From Yersinia entomophaga (GTDB lineage: Bacteria > Pseudomonadota > Gammaproteobacteria > Enterobacterales > Enterobacteriaceae), in the NCBI RefSeq assembly GCF_001656035.1, contig NZ_CP010029.1, positions 4,152,074 through 4,216,073 of the forward strand: a stretch of 64,000 nt of DNA, given 5' to 3'. The notes under the pieces were generated by a model. It did no database searches, was not told the DNA's origin, and saw nothing but the letters and a program-made list of their open reading frames with translations. Made by a program: the position numbers and the translations under genes. Positions within the stretch are counted from its first letter, which is position 1. Every line of letters begins with the position of its first letter. This document shows positions 29,017 to 37,809 of this stretch, in pieces.

Positions 29017-30390
29017 AGCTAGCTGTTCAAGTCGTAAATTATTAATGACCTTATACTCCTCGGCCTCGCCCGGATAAATCATGAGAATATCCATCGGTAG
29101 ATCGATGCCCGGCGCTATAACATTGCCCTTTGTACTATCAAGGAAACACCAACCATTGACCGACTTATCTGTATTCAGCTCAATCCAACTGCTGTTTGCA
29201 TTAAGCCAATCAACATCAACCATCGCGCCTTCTGGCAATAAGAAGGAGAGCTGCCAGCTGCGAACCTGCACCGAAGATGAAGTCAGGAGGAAATGATAGC
29301 TATACAAAAACTCTGGTTTATCCCATTGCTTACGCCAGTGAGATTTATACTCTTGTGAAACATCCAAATCGCGCTGCTCCGTCACCTGAATCACCGAGCT
29401 AGCCTGACTGTCACCGTTATTTGTGTAGCCGTTTGGCATGGTGAGTTTTGCTGTCATCGTTGCCGTCCCTGGGTTTTCGCCCATCAACGGAATATTGATA
29501 TTGACAGACTTGCCGGCGGAAATATCAACGGACGGAGGGAAATATCCTACTGAGACAATCGCAGAATCGGATACCGTTACGCCAACAGAAACCCCTTTAA
29601 TATCAGATGATTCAGAGTTAGAAATGTTAAGTACATTGTAATAGGTTTCGTCACTGGTCAGCACCAAATTGGATGCCACAGACATCGTCAACTCAACGTT
29701 AATGGCAGTCACGCTAACCCGAGTATTGATTTGGTTAGCACCACTATTAATCACGCCAATAGGCGTATGCAGTTGGGAAGTCAACGAGGTCGAGCCAATC
29801 GATTTACCCGTTAAAGGGATTGAAACCTTGACAGAGCCATTAGCGGGAAGAGTGCCAATTGCGGCAACATTTCCTACAGAAACAACATTGTTGTTAGCAG
29901 AAGAGACATCCAGAGTTAACCCACTCACGGCAATATTACTTTTGTTTGCAATAGTTAATTCTGCAACATAGGCTTTGTTCAGTGCAAAACTGATATTTTC
30001 TAGGGACATCGTAAGATTAACGGTTTCTACCGGGCGTGCGACCACCGACTGAGTTGCATCATTCCAGGTTCCCTTGCCCAGCGGATAGCTAACCAGTGAC
30101 GGGATACTTTCACCGGCTGCCACCGACAGAGTTTCCCCGTCCAGATAAAGTCCGGAAACCAGCGTACCATTCTGCGACATTTTGTTTACGACACTGGAGA
30201 CGCCATCATGACCGCCCACATAGAAACCGTACGACTCAAGCTGCTGTCGATTAAGTTGAATATCACGTGAAATAATGAGGATATCACCCAACTCCTGCTC
30301 ATTGTAATTAATATTAGTGTAGAGTGCTATTTTACCCGCTGGGCACTTGTTTTCACCACGAGCATTTTTAATAAGCTGAATATCTGACAT
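29014..30390 (-). CDS. Protein with crystallin-like N-terminus and Ig-like repeats, near TccC
   Basis: 458 aa, no signal peptide. Residues about 15-95 resemble a beta/gamma-crystallin-type domain (CPAGKIALYTNINYNEQELG ... LYLDGETLSV). Then come two related ~105-residue Ig-like beta repeats: VETVNLTMSLENISF...AYVAEL and INVELTMSVASNLVL...YYNVLNI, each with a N-S/T-rich core and a closing stretch (VKVSIPLTGKSIGSTSLTS; VNINIPLMGENPGTATMTA). The last ~110 residues form another beta-rich domain (QLSFLLPEGAMVDVDWLNAN) that could bind carbohydrate. It lies behind IS6 remnants on the same strand as the TccC-like gene. Function unknown; a secreted or cargo protein is possible. Domain calls are from pattern only. 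Confidence 0.65.
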   Translation of the reverse strand: MSDIQLIKNARGENKCPAGKIALYTNINYNEQELGDILIISRDIQLNRQQLESYGFYVGGHDGVSSVVNKMSQNGTLVSGLYLDGETLSVAAGESIPSLVSYPLGKGTWNDATQSVVARPVETVNLTMSLENISFALNKAYVAELTIANKSNIAVSGLTLDVSSANNNVVSVGNVAAIGTLPANGSVKVSIPLTGKSIGSTSLTSQLHTPIGVINSGANQINTRVSVTAINVELTMSVASNLVLTSDETYYNVLNISNSESSDIKGVSVGVTVSDSAIVSVGYFPPSVDISAGKSVNINIPLMGENPGTATMTAKLTMPNGYTNNGDSQASSVIQVTEQRDLDVSQEYKSHWRKQWDKPEFLYSYHFLLTSSSVQVRSWQLSFLLPEGAMVDVDWLNANSSWIELNTDKSVNGWCFLDSTKGNVIAPGIDLPMDILMIYPGEAEEYKVINNLRLEQLA

Positions 30391-30636
30391 AATAATAGTC
30401 CTTGTTCTGAATAAGTAAGCGGAAAAGGCAAAGGTATGAAACCTCTGACTACCGCAATATGATTAGGTAATTAAAAATTAAAAGTAGAACGTTACAACTG
30501 AACCAATAACATACTCGGTTCAATTAATTAATAAAGGTATTTGCGGGAAATTAATAGTAGTTAATTACTTATTTGGAGCTTGAGGGCATTTTATAAGACA
30601 ATCATTTTTTATATAATGGTTCCATATCAATTGCTC
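30391..30636. other. Upstream region of the crystallin-like gene
   Basis: About 246 AT-rich bases between the start of the 458-aa gene and IS6 remnant C. No gene seen; it should hold the promoter of that gene. Confidence 0.45.
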
Positions 30637-31020
30637 GGACTCTTTCGTATTAAGGTGCTGTCATATAATATGCTGTTTTTTGTGATATTACCTGCCCATA
30701 TCTCTGATCCGAAACGTCTTCCGTCGCCTGCATTATCCCATCGATATTATTGTTCAGTGTGGCCGCGGATATCTGGCTTACTCACTGAGTTTACGCAACC
30801 CAACAGAGATGATGGCAGAGCGCGGTATTGCCGTTGACCATTACATGTTGGGATGCAGCTTATTTCGACGGGCAAAGATAATCCTGGCCGGGATTGAACT
30901 GATACATAGGATACGAAAAGGGCAATACAGAACCTGCAAAGTGAGGGATTATCACCCGCGGAACACTCAATAACCGATAACGAAACTTTTGCCAATTTCA
31001 TGTCACTGATGCGACAGAGC
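30637..31020 (+). mobile_element. IS6-family remnant C (internally deleted, both ends present)
   Basis: 384 bp with a degenerate left repeat (GGACTCTTTCGTATTAAGG) and a right end (GATGCGACAGAGC). The transposase start and its C-terminal end (ILAGIELIHRIRKGQ-like, frame-broken) remain; the middle is deleted at CATTACATGTTGGG. With remnants A and B it brackets the TccC-like and crystallin-like genes. Confidence 0.8.
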
Positions 31021-31171
31021 ACAATTCCAGGCACCAGATTTTAGGGGTGAACCATTGACAATGAGAACATCTGTCTGCTATTTCATTTGCCAGGTTTTAC
31101 CTCCCGTAACCGTACGATATCGGGATGGAGAATCTCACTGTAACTCAATAATAAGTAAAGGGAATTAGTTT

Positions 31172-31624
31172 ATGAAGAAATCATTTATTGCCTTATTTCT
31201 AACATTCTCAGGTTTTGCCACATCCGCGTATGCACAAGATGAATTAACTTATAGCAAACTGATGATGAATCCAGATATAAAGACAGAGTTTAAAAAGATG
31301 ATTGGGAAACAAAAGTTGCCTAAGTGGGTCACAGAAGGCGGCACGTATTCCCCTGGCTACAACGTTGAGATCGGTGGGAATAAATATGTGGTAATGACTT
31401 CATGTAAGCCCCATGATTGTGCTTCACAACGTATCGCTGTGCTCTATTCTCCTGAATCAAAAAGATTAGCAGGTGTATTTTCTACCACTGACGAGATGGA
31501 AACAAACCAAAAGCTGCAGTGGCTGAGTATTCCAGATGAGTTGTCTATTGATGGAAAAACCATCTTATTCGCGGCACTGACGGGGAGTCTTGATAATCAC
31601 CCAAATAGCTTTAACTTAAAGTAA
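31172..31624 (+). CDS. ivy: C-type lysozyme inhibitor Ivy
   Basis: Periplasmic inhibitor of vertebrate (c-type) lysozyme that protects peptidoglycan. A 21-residue signal peptide ends ATSAYA before QDELTYS. The inhibitory loop with its disulfide, CKPHDC, is present at about residues 91-96, and SIDGKTILFAALTGSLDNHP is the typical C-terminal block. 150 aa, near the family length. AAAGGGAATTAGTTT precedes the ATG. It lies inside the island, apart from its usual E. coli neighbours, consistent with a transferred host-survival gene. Confidence 0.93.
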   Translation: MKKSFIALFLTFSGFATSAYAQDELTYSKLMMNPDIKTEFKKMIGKQKLPKWVTEGGTYSPGYNVEIGGNKYVVMTSCKPHDCASQRIAVLYSPESKRLAGVFSTTDEMETNQKLQWLSIPDELSIDGKTILFAALTGSLDNHPNSFNLK

Positions 31625-31910
31625 AGTAGGTAAAGGTGGTGGGTATTCGTCTACCACCGTACTTTGCCCAAAGCGCTACATTAAATCAGGTCCCGTTAGT
31701 GCTGGAAGTATCACCAAAGACGATTTACAAATATATTCCAGCAGCCGAACAGGGGGAATGACGTTTTGTGACGCCACCATAAAGTGGATTAGTCGATACG
31801 CAAGCTGGGCAGTGCCATGTCGTAAGATATTTTCAAACTTGATAGTTGGCTAAGAGCGAAGAGCAGGTCTTAACTCTTCGCATCCGCAACATAGATTGTC
31901 ATCGACTTAA
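31625..31910. other. Non-coding gap after ivy
   Basis: 286 bp. A weak hairpin (GGTGGTGGGTATTCGTCTACC) follows ivy by about 10 bp. No gene recognised; short open segments look like debris. Confidence 0.4.
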
Positions 31911-32528
31911 TCACTTTAACAGTAACCGTACCCCCAGAAATGCCATGAATCCTCCGCTTAATTTATCTATAAACTTGCGGTATCTAATGTAAGCCTGACG
32001 TGGTCGGTCGGTTGATAATAAGCATGAAACAAGTGCATACCAGAGCACATCAATAATGAACGCCATTAAAGGCAGGATAATATACATGGCAGGCTGAATA
32101 TTAGTGGTAAGCGCTGCGGAAAAAATACTGGCAAATACCAGAGCGGTATGGGGGTTGCTGATTTGGGTAAATACGCCAGTAGTAAAAGCTTTTGATATGC
32201 TGATATCCTCTGTGCCTACTGAATGGGTAATTCTGCCGGAAGGACGACGAAACATTTTCAGCGCCAGCCACAAAAGATAACAACCACCGGCAATCTTCAG
32301 GCTCGTATAAAGTGACGGAACCAGAGTCAGCAGGGTATGAAGGCCCGCTAACGCAATGACCGCAAAGACAAGCGCACCAAAGCCCATCCCCACGGCCACC
32401 GCTAATGCCGCACGTCTCGAACTGGACATGGCTGTTCGCGCAACGAGCAGAAAACTGGCTCCCGGGCTCATTGCACCCAGAAGGATAGCCAAGCCAATTG
32501 CAGAAAGTGCAATCAAATCATATGTCAT
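31911..32528 (-). CDS. LysE/RhtB family amino acid exporter
   Basis: 205-aa inner membrane protein with about six hydrophobic segments and the family hallmark near the N-terminus (LLGAMSPGASFLLVARTAM) plus GCYLLWLALKMFR and ISNPHTALVFASIF. Members export amino acids such as threonine or homoserine, or related compounds; the substrate here is unknown. I chose the ATG at 32528, which has GGAG 8 nt upstream (TGGAGTAAAATT), over an upstream ATG at 32591 that would add a non-hydrophobic leader. Confidence 0.88.
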   Translation of the reverse strand: MTYDLIALSAIGLAILLGAMSPGASFLLVARTAMSSSRRAALAVAVGMGFGALVFAVIALAGLHTLLTLVPSLYTSLKIAGGCYLLWLALKMFRRPSGRITHSVGTEDISISKAFTTGVFTQISNPHTALVFASIFSAALTTNIQPAMYIILPLMAFIIDVLWYALVSCLLSTDRPRQAYIRYRKFIDKLSGGFMAFLGVRLLLK

Positions 32529-32663
32529 AATTTTACTCCAGCCATTTAATTTACCCTTCAGTTCTCTCATTGCGTGATCCGCGCACCTCATGAACCGAGC
32601 TCAATTTCAACATAACACGATGTCACCCACTTCCGCTTTCACTCAAGCGGACATCCTGGCCTA

Positions 32664-33212
32664 TTAGCTTGAGTGATGGGCATTCCACTCATCACGAGTC
32701 ATTTCCCACAACTCTGAGTCCAGAAGGCCGCTGACGAACTGTTTCTTTTCCGTTTTGATTAGGCGCATACCGCTGCTGACTGAAATGCTCTGAGAACGGA
32801 GATTTTTAGTTGCTTTTGGAGCACGCAATACTGCCCTGTTCAAAGTGTTAAACCAGTAATCTGTCGCCGCAAGACTGGCTTCGCGCATTAATCCGCGCCC
32901 CTGATATTCAGGAACCAGCCAAAAGCCACGATTATTATCTTCTTCATCATCTAGGCAGATAACACCTATTAAATTGTCAGGATTATCCCGGTGCCGTATG
33001 GTCCAAACCCAGGCGACTCCTTTTGCCATAGCTGGCAGCGCGACGTTATTAACATAGTGCGCTGCACCATCGTCAGGATAGGGCCAGGGAACCGATGCCA
33101 CCATATAACGGACAATTTCCCAGCGTGGAAAGCGTTCTTGAATTTGTGATGCATCCTCAGCAACTATTGGCTTTAACAGTAAACGCTCTGTTTCCAGCGT
33201 GGGTACTTGCAT
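32664..33212 (-). CDS. GNAT-family acetyltransferase (RimJ/RimL type)
   Basis: 182-aa putative N-acetyltransferase. N-terminal LETERLLLKPIVAEDA is the usual start of RimJ/RimL-like proteins; the acetyl-CoA loop is at VPEYQGRGLMREA (R/Q-x-x-G-x-G/A). The C-terminal half (RAPKATKNLRSQSISVSSGM) aligns with the N-x-x-S-x-x-v motif. Target unknown. It is followed by the exporter gene on the same strand but with a 135-bp gap. Confidence 0.82.
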   Translation of the reverse strand: MQVPTLETERLLLKPIVAEDASQIQERFPRWEIVRYMVASVPWPYPDDGAAHYVNNVALPAMAKGVAWVWTIRHRDNPDNLIGVICLDDEEDNNRGFWLVPEYQGRGLMREASLAATDYWFNTLNRAVLRAPKATKNLRSQSISVSSGMRLIKTEKKQFVSGLLDSELWEMTRDEWNAHHSS

Positions 33213-33957
33213 GGCTCTTTTCCTTACTGGTTAATATATCCGTGACCATTTTTTACTGATTCAATATTTACTATGATTTATAGGGATGTACAGAAGATAT
33301 TCAGGTAATCGGGTGGAAGACCAGAACCCGCTACGACGAAGCGAAGTTTTTGCTGGCACTTGAAGCGCGACGCTCGCCTTTACTTAGGCCATAAAAAGCT
33401 TGTTGGATGTCTCAGGGCGTGAAGCGGACTTTTAGTCCAAGGGTATAAATGTATTTCTGACTGCTAAAAGACATTTATAAAAATTTAATGTCTTACCCTA
33501 GAGGGATAAAATTACTTGATCAAGGCATCGCGCATGTGGCCTGCCTCCTCCAAGTAAGATGGGAAAGCGCGTAATAATCATTTGGTCGATCAGATCTTCA
33601 TTGAGGAAATTTTGAATTGTTCGCGCCCCGTTTCAGGGAATAACAGAAAGCGGAGCGGCCGCGACGAAGGGCACTTTATGGCTTTCCCGCAGCGTGGCTC
33701 ACATTCAATGCTCAACGGTGACCGGCCTCACTATTAATTAACATACTGTGGATTTTGTCATGACCGCTTCTGGCACTTAGCAGGTGGTCAAATCTAATTA
33801 ACCCAGAGTAGAAAAGGGGGCAGACTAAATACTAATCAGTAAAAATAAATGCCCTGATTCATTGCCAAAATATTTTCTGATAAGAACCAATGCCTTTCCT
33901 AGAAACCGTCCAAAAGCCATGACTCAGCCCTTCACAAGCGATAACTCATAAATTATG
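33213..33957. other. Long non-coding stretch before umuD
   Basis: 745 bp with no intact gene. Around 33310-33410 an open piece reads GWKTRTRYDEAKFLLALEAR, looking like the tail of an unidentified protein. An 8-bp inverted repeat (AAGACATT...AATGTCTT) spans 33468-33494. The remainder seems to be island debris. Confidence 0.4.
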
Positions 33958-33973
33958 CTGTATGCATATACAG
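33958..33973 (+). promoter_or_regulatory. LexA (SOS) box of umuDC
   Basis: CTGTATGCATATACAG is a perfect CTGT-N8-ACAG LexA palindrome, 18 bp ahead of the umuD start codon chosen here. It argues against the earlier in-frame ATG at 33955, which would place the operator inside the coding sequence. Confidence 0.93.
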
Positions 33974-33990
33974 TTTGCTGGGCTTTCATC

Positions 33991-34428
33991 ATGCGTTTTC
34001 ACTCCCTCTCGCCGCTGCGCGAAATTGTTCCTATCCCGTTGTTTAATGCAACGATCCCGGCTGGCTTTCCCAGTCCGGCGGCGGATTACGTTGATAGGCC
34101 AATCGATCTGAATGAGCTTTGTATTGCTCATCCGGCAGCGACTTATTTTGTCCGGGTGACCGGTAATTCAATGATTGGGGCGGGGATTTTTGACGGTTCG
34201 CTGCTGGTGGTGGATCGCAGCATTTCCCCGAGCCACGGCGATATTATCATTGCCTCTGTTGCCGGTGAATTCACGGTCAAGCGGCTGTGCCTGAGGCCTG
34301 TCGTACAGTTAGAAGCGATGAATCCTGATTATCCGCCGATAGTTCTGCACGATGGCGGGGATGATTTGGAAACTTTTGGCGTTGTCCGTTTCGTTATCAA
34401 TGAGGCATCCGGTGTTTGCCCTGGCTGA
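33991..34428 (+). CDS. umuD: SOS mutagenesis protein UmuD
   Basis: Peptidase S24 protein that self-cleaves with RecA filaments; the product UmuD' joins UmuC to form polymerase V. 145 aa from ATG 33991. The cleavage site reads PAGFPSPAADYV: Ala-Gly, as in LexA, rather than the Cys-Gly of E. coli UmuD. The catalytic Ser is in GNSMIGAGI and the Lys in EFTVKRL. It overlaps umuC by 29 bp. LexA box upstream. Confidence 0.95.
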   Translation: MRFHSLSPLREIVPIPLFNATIPAGFPSPAADYVDRPIDLNELCIAHPAATYFVRVTGNSMIGAGIFDGSLLVVDRSISPSHGDIIIASVAGEFTVKRLCLRPVVQLEAMNPDYPPIVLHDGGDDLETFGVVRFVINEASGVCPG

Positions 34429-35677
34429 TGTAAATTCGTTCTATGCGTCCTGCGAAGCCGTATTCCGGCCAGATTTGCGCGGGCGGCCTGTGGTGGTGCT
34501 CAGCAATAATGATGGCTGCATTATCGCCAGAAATCAGGAAGCGAAGGCTCTCGATATCAAAATGGGTGGGCCATATTTTAAGCATCGACAGCTTTTCGAG
34601 CGGCACAATGTGGCGGTATTCAGCAGTAATTACGAGCTTTACGCGGATATGTCCAACCGGGTGATGACTGTGCTGGAAGATATGGCTCCATCGGTTGAGA
34701 TTTACAGTATTGATGAGGCCTTTCTGGATGTCAGCGGCGTAAGCAACTGCATGAGTCTGGAGCAGTTTGGTCGTAACGTGCGGGCACGGGTATTGTTATG
34801 GACCGGACTGACCGTGGGGGTCGGCATTGCCCAGACCAAAACGCTGGCCAAACTGGCGAACCATGCGGCCAAACAATGGAGCAAAACCGGCGGCGTGGTG
34901 GATTTATCCGATCCGCTCAGGCAACGCAAATTGCTGGCGATAACACCGGTGGAAGATGTCTGGGGAATAGGGCGGCGGATCGGTAAGAAACTCAATCTGT
35001 TAGGTATCAAAACGGCGCTGCAACTGGCCGATACCAGCCCACAGATAGCCCGCAAACATTTCAGCGTGGTACTTGAGCGAACGGTGCGCGAGCTGCGCGG
35101 CGAATCCTGCTTGGCGCTGGAAGAATTTGCACCGACCAAACAGCAAATTGTCTGTTCCCGTTCATTTGGCGAGCGAATAACTGACTATCAGGATATGCGT
35201 GAGGCAATATGTGGCTACGCCGTGCGCGCAGCTGAAAAGCTACGGGGAGAACATCAGTATTGCCGAGGTATCTCCGCTTTCATCAAAACCAGCCCCTTTG
35301 CGGTGAATGAAGCCTACTATGGCAACGTGGCCAGCACCCAACTCTATACGCCCACGCAGGATAGCCGAGATATTATAACCGCCGCCACGCGTTGTCTGGA
35401 CAGTATTTGGCAGGATGGTCATCGCTACCAAAAGGGGGGCGTGATGCTGGGCGATTTCTACGGTCAGGGCGTGGCACAACTCGGGTTATTCGATGAAAAC
35501 TCGCCGAAAGCCAATAGTGAACAGCTCATGGCAACGCTGGACAGAATAAACCAGTCAGGCAAAGGGAAAATCTGGTTTGCTGGGCAGGGCATACAGCGCG
35601 CATGGCAGATGAAGCGAGACATGCTGTCACCGGCGTACACTACTAGGTTGCAGGATTTATTGAAGGTGAGGGCTTGA
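34400..35677 (+). CDS. umuC: DNA polymerase V catalytic subunit UmuC
   Basis: Y-family translesion polymerase. Catalytic acidic residues are in FALADVNSFYASCEAVFRPD and EIYSIDEAFLDV; the helix-hairpin-helix (VEDVWGIGRRIGKKLNLLGI) and little-finger domain follow. 425 aa from ATG 34400; the GTG at 34412 aligns exactly with the E. coli start (VFALADVN), so the true start may be there. Complete to the C-terminus. Second gene of the umuDC operon. Confidence 0.94.
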   Translation: MRHPVFALADVNSFYASCEAVFRPDLRGRPVVVLSNNDGCIIARNQEAKALDIKMGGPYFKHRQLFERHNVAVFSSNYELYADMSNRVMTVLEDMAPSVEIYSIDEAFLDVSGVSNCMSLEQFGRNVRARVLLWTGLTVGVGIAQTKTLAKLANHAAKQWSKTGGVVDLSDPLRQRKLLAITPVEDVWGIGRRIGKKLNLLGIKTALQLADTSPQIARKHFSVVLERTVRELRGESCLALEEFAPTKQQIVCSRSFGERITDYQDMREAICGYAVRAAEKLRGEHQYCRGISAFIKTSPFAVNEAYYGNVASTQLYTPTQDSRDIITAATRCLDSIWQDGHRYQKGGVMLGDFYGQGVAQLGLFDENSPKANSEQLMATLDRINQSGKGKIWFAGQGIQRAWQMKRDMLSPAYTTRLQDLLKVRA

Positions 35678-35717
35678 TGTTGTTTGGATTCATAGGCTGT
35701 TTTTTTCTGCATATCCT

Positions 35718-36072
35718 GTGCCCAGTTTCCGGCTAGGTATTCCCGCTCCGAGTAATCCCACCGAGATCACGGCGATTAATCAGTCAGCCGATTACGGCGA
35801 GGATGACCCAACCGACGACGATACGCGTTTTTATGTGGAAACCTACGTCACTTTATGGTTAAGAAGGGCCGCTGGGGCCGGTATCGCAAGAGGTCACGAT
35901 CACCTATCCTGGCAGTAGTGTGGGTCCGTACCCCCTGAACATCTCAGTTCCCCCATTTACTCAGAATAAAAGGGCTGGCTACAGTGATGTCCAGCCGGTG
36001 GATATTCCCCATGGGCGCTGGGTGGATTTGCGGTTGGAGAGGAGGGAGGTTAAGCTTTCGTCCGTTGGATAA
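35718..36072 (+). pseudogene. Phage gene remnant ahead of cassette copy 3
   Basis: Begins with SFRLGIPAPSNPTEITAINQ and DDPTDDDTRFYVETYVT, matching the fragment at 19777-20233. After frame changes it continues GPVSQEVTITYPGSSVG and then PPFTQNKRAGYSDVQPVDIP and GRWVDLRLERREVKLSSVG, matching the remnant in the inverted-repeat arms. It therefore joins both fragments and shows they come from one ancestral locus that precedes each cassette. Confidence 0.7.
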
Positions 36073-36139
36073 AAACTGATTAAAGCGAGCGACTACGGTT
36101 ATCTAACATAGATACTTATTTTTAAAAGGAATTAAATGT

Positions 36140-36457
36140 ATGGATGAGCAAGAGCTAAAGAACACATTATTGAGTTTGGGGATGGATAATGTCGATGCCA
36201 CTCTATTGATCAAGATAGCAAAAAATAAAAAAACCAGTGTAAGTCGAGTTTTCATTATGAGCCTGCTAGGTTTATATATGGGGACTGCAACTCTTATTGC
36301 CATATATTTTTTATTTACATATAAAATGGAGAAGAACGAGGTGTTGATATTTTCAGTATCTTACATACCAGTTGTGTTAATAATTTATTTCTTCACTCCA
36401 TCTTTAAAAAAATTATTTTGGAGTTTGAAAGTTTTAGTTGCGTTAAAGTGGAATTAA
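36140..36457 (+). CDS. Small two-helix membrane protein, cassette copy 3
   Basis: 105 aa, collinear with the copy at 24055: MDEQELKNTLLSLGMDNVDA, IKIAKNKKTSVSRVFI, then two hydrophobic segments (LLGLYMGTATLIAIYFLF and SYIPVVLIIYFFTPSL) and a basic end (KKLFWSLKVLVALKW). Ribosome site AAAAGGAATTAAATGT. It remains intact while the DUF4225 partner behind it is broken, suggesting either recent decay of the partner or an independent function. Confidence 0.75.
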   Translation: MDEQELKNTLLSLGMDNVDATLLIKIAKNKKTSVSRVFIMSLLGLYMGTATLIAIYFLFTYKMEKNEVLIFSVSYIPVVLIIYFFTPSLKKLFWSLKVLVALKWN

Positions 36458-36458
36458 C

Positions 36459-37121
36459 ATGAGTGGTTTTGCGATTAATACTCAAGAAAGAAAAAGAGGA
36501 TACAACTCGTATTTTTCATAGGTCTGTAGCTCATGCATATTATTGACATACCCCCCAGAAGTGGTTTTATTAATAGTGAAACGGAGTTAGTTACTGATTA
36601 TATAAATGAATTTAAATTAGGACACTTATCACTTGGTGAGGCTACGTCTAAGCAGCATGAACAGTACAAAATATTGGAAGAAAGATATTTTTATTTAATA
36701 GCGAACAATGCAAAGTTACTTGCTGTAATAAAAAGAAAAAGATAAAAACTCAGTTAGCAATATTGTCTTGGCGCAGGTTGGTTTCGTTAGTGGCGAGTTA
36801 CAAGTAATAGGTGGACATGGTCTCTGTGCAGCAAGTATGGGTGCCGTGTGTGCTTCATTTGGGGCACCTCTAATGGTTCATGAAGCAGAAAATCCATGGG
36901 GAAATACACATTATTTAGTCGTGTGGGAAGAGGTTATTATTACATCATTAGAAAACGCGTATATCTATGCGGTAGAAAAATCAGGTTAGACAAAAATAGC
37001 GGAAAATTGCCACTCTATCGGAGATAGAGTTCTTTCTATGGGGGCTGGATTCAGACATGTACTCAAGCCAGATGCGTGGAAATTATTTAGGTATATTAAG
37101 AATGATTCTATTATAGGATAG
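36459..37121 (+). pseudogene. DUF4225 protein, cassette copy 3 (several frameshifts)
   Basis: Starts 1 bp after the membrane gene (MSGFAINTQERKR) and then appears in pieces: SGFINSETELVTDYINEFKL to NNAKLLAVIKRK; NIVLAQVGFVSGELQVIGG to YIYAVEKSG; and GAGFRHVLKPDAWKLFRYIK ending NDSIIG and stop. At least three frame changes. Same domain order as copy 1. Confidence 0.8.
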
Positions 37122-37352
37122 GAATACTATGGTTGCTCCTGTTAGCCCACAAAAATATTGCAATTCCTCCGTATCTACGGACATATTCTATCCCGACGTC
37201 AATCGAAATATTTTTTAGACAATAACTCATTTCCTTTTTAGGTTGAACTCCATTTTTACCATCGAGATAATGTGCTAATACTCTTGTTTATTTAAAATAA
37301 TACAAGCTATTTGGTGTCTTTATCGCAAGGTAAAAACCTAAAAATAGGTCAA

Positions 37353-37532
37353 TTAAAATAGCAAAAACAACAAAACTACCGGTAGGCTCATTGGCCAGGT
37401 TAAACCAATAAGAAGCGCAGTAAAAATCCGGATTTTCCATGAGGGATCAACGCTGGTCACCAGGGTGATAACCGTGGAGAGGGCCATTCCAACCCAGTAG
37501 ATCATTTTTAAAGCGATCCATGCAGATGACAT
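37353..37532 (-). CDS. OrtT/GhoT-like membrane toxin peptide
   Basis: 59-aa peptide with two hydrophobic helices: IYWVGMALSTVITLVTS and LLIGLTWPMSLPVVLLFLLF. The TWPMSLPV-LLF ending is the signature of the GhoT/OrtT family of E. coli, small inner membrane toxins that lower the membrane potential and favour persistence or stringent survival. No GhoS-like antitoxin gene adjoins it, so it is an orphan like OrtT. Spacing to a ribosome site is only fair (AAGGCTTTGGAATTACA before ATG). Identification rests on the conserved C-terminal motif. Confidence 0.75.
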   Translation of the reverse strand: MSSAWIALKMIYWVGMALSTVITLVTSVDPSWKIRIFTALLIGLTWPMSLPVVLLFLLF

Positions 37533-37809
37533 TGTAATTCCAAAGCCTTGTTAACGTACGGTGACACAGCAAATAATTAACAAAGATTTTACGCCCACCG
37601 ATTTTAGATCGCCAGCCTTAATCAGGACGAAAACGTACATTCGTATTTTTTTCTGTTCAAAATATGCACAATACAGATTTCCATTTCTGCACGCGTCGAA
37701 AAGTCCGTTGGGAGTCAGTCTAAGTTTTGTGATAGGAATTATTGCAATGATCGGAACAGCGTCTAAGGTGAATAGGTTATGTAAGCCGTATTCCCGATGA
37801 CTTCTGACC

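Noticed and set aside
33310..33410. Possible transposase tail in the gap before umuD
   Set aside because: A short open piece looks protein-like but is too small to assign to any family.
33955..33990. Earlier ATG for umuD
   Set aside because: It would place the perfect LexA box inside the coding sequence; ATG 33991 gives the normal UmuD N-terminus.
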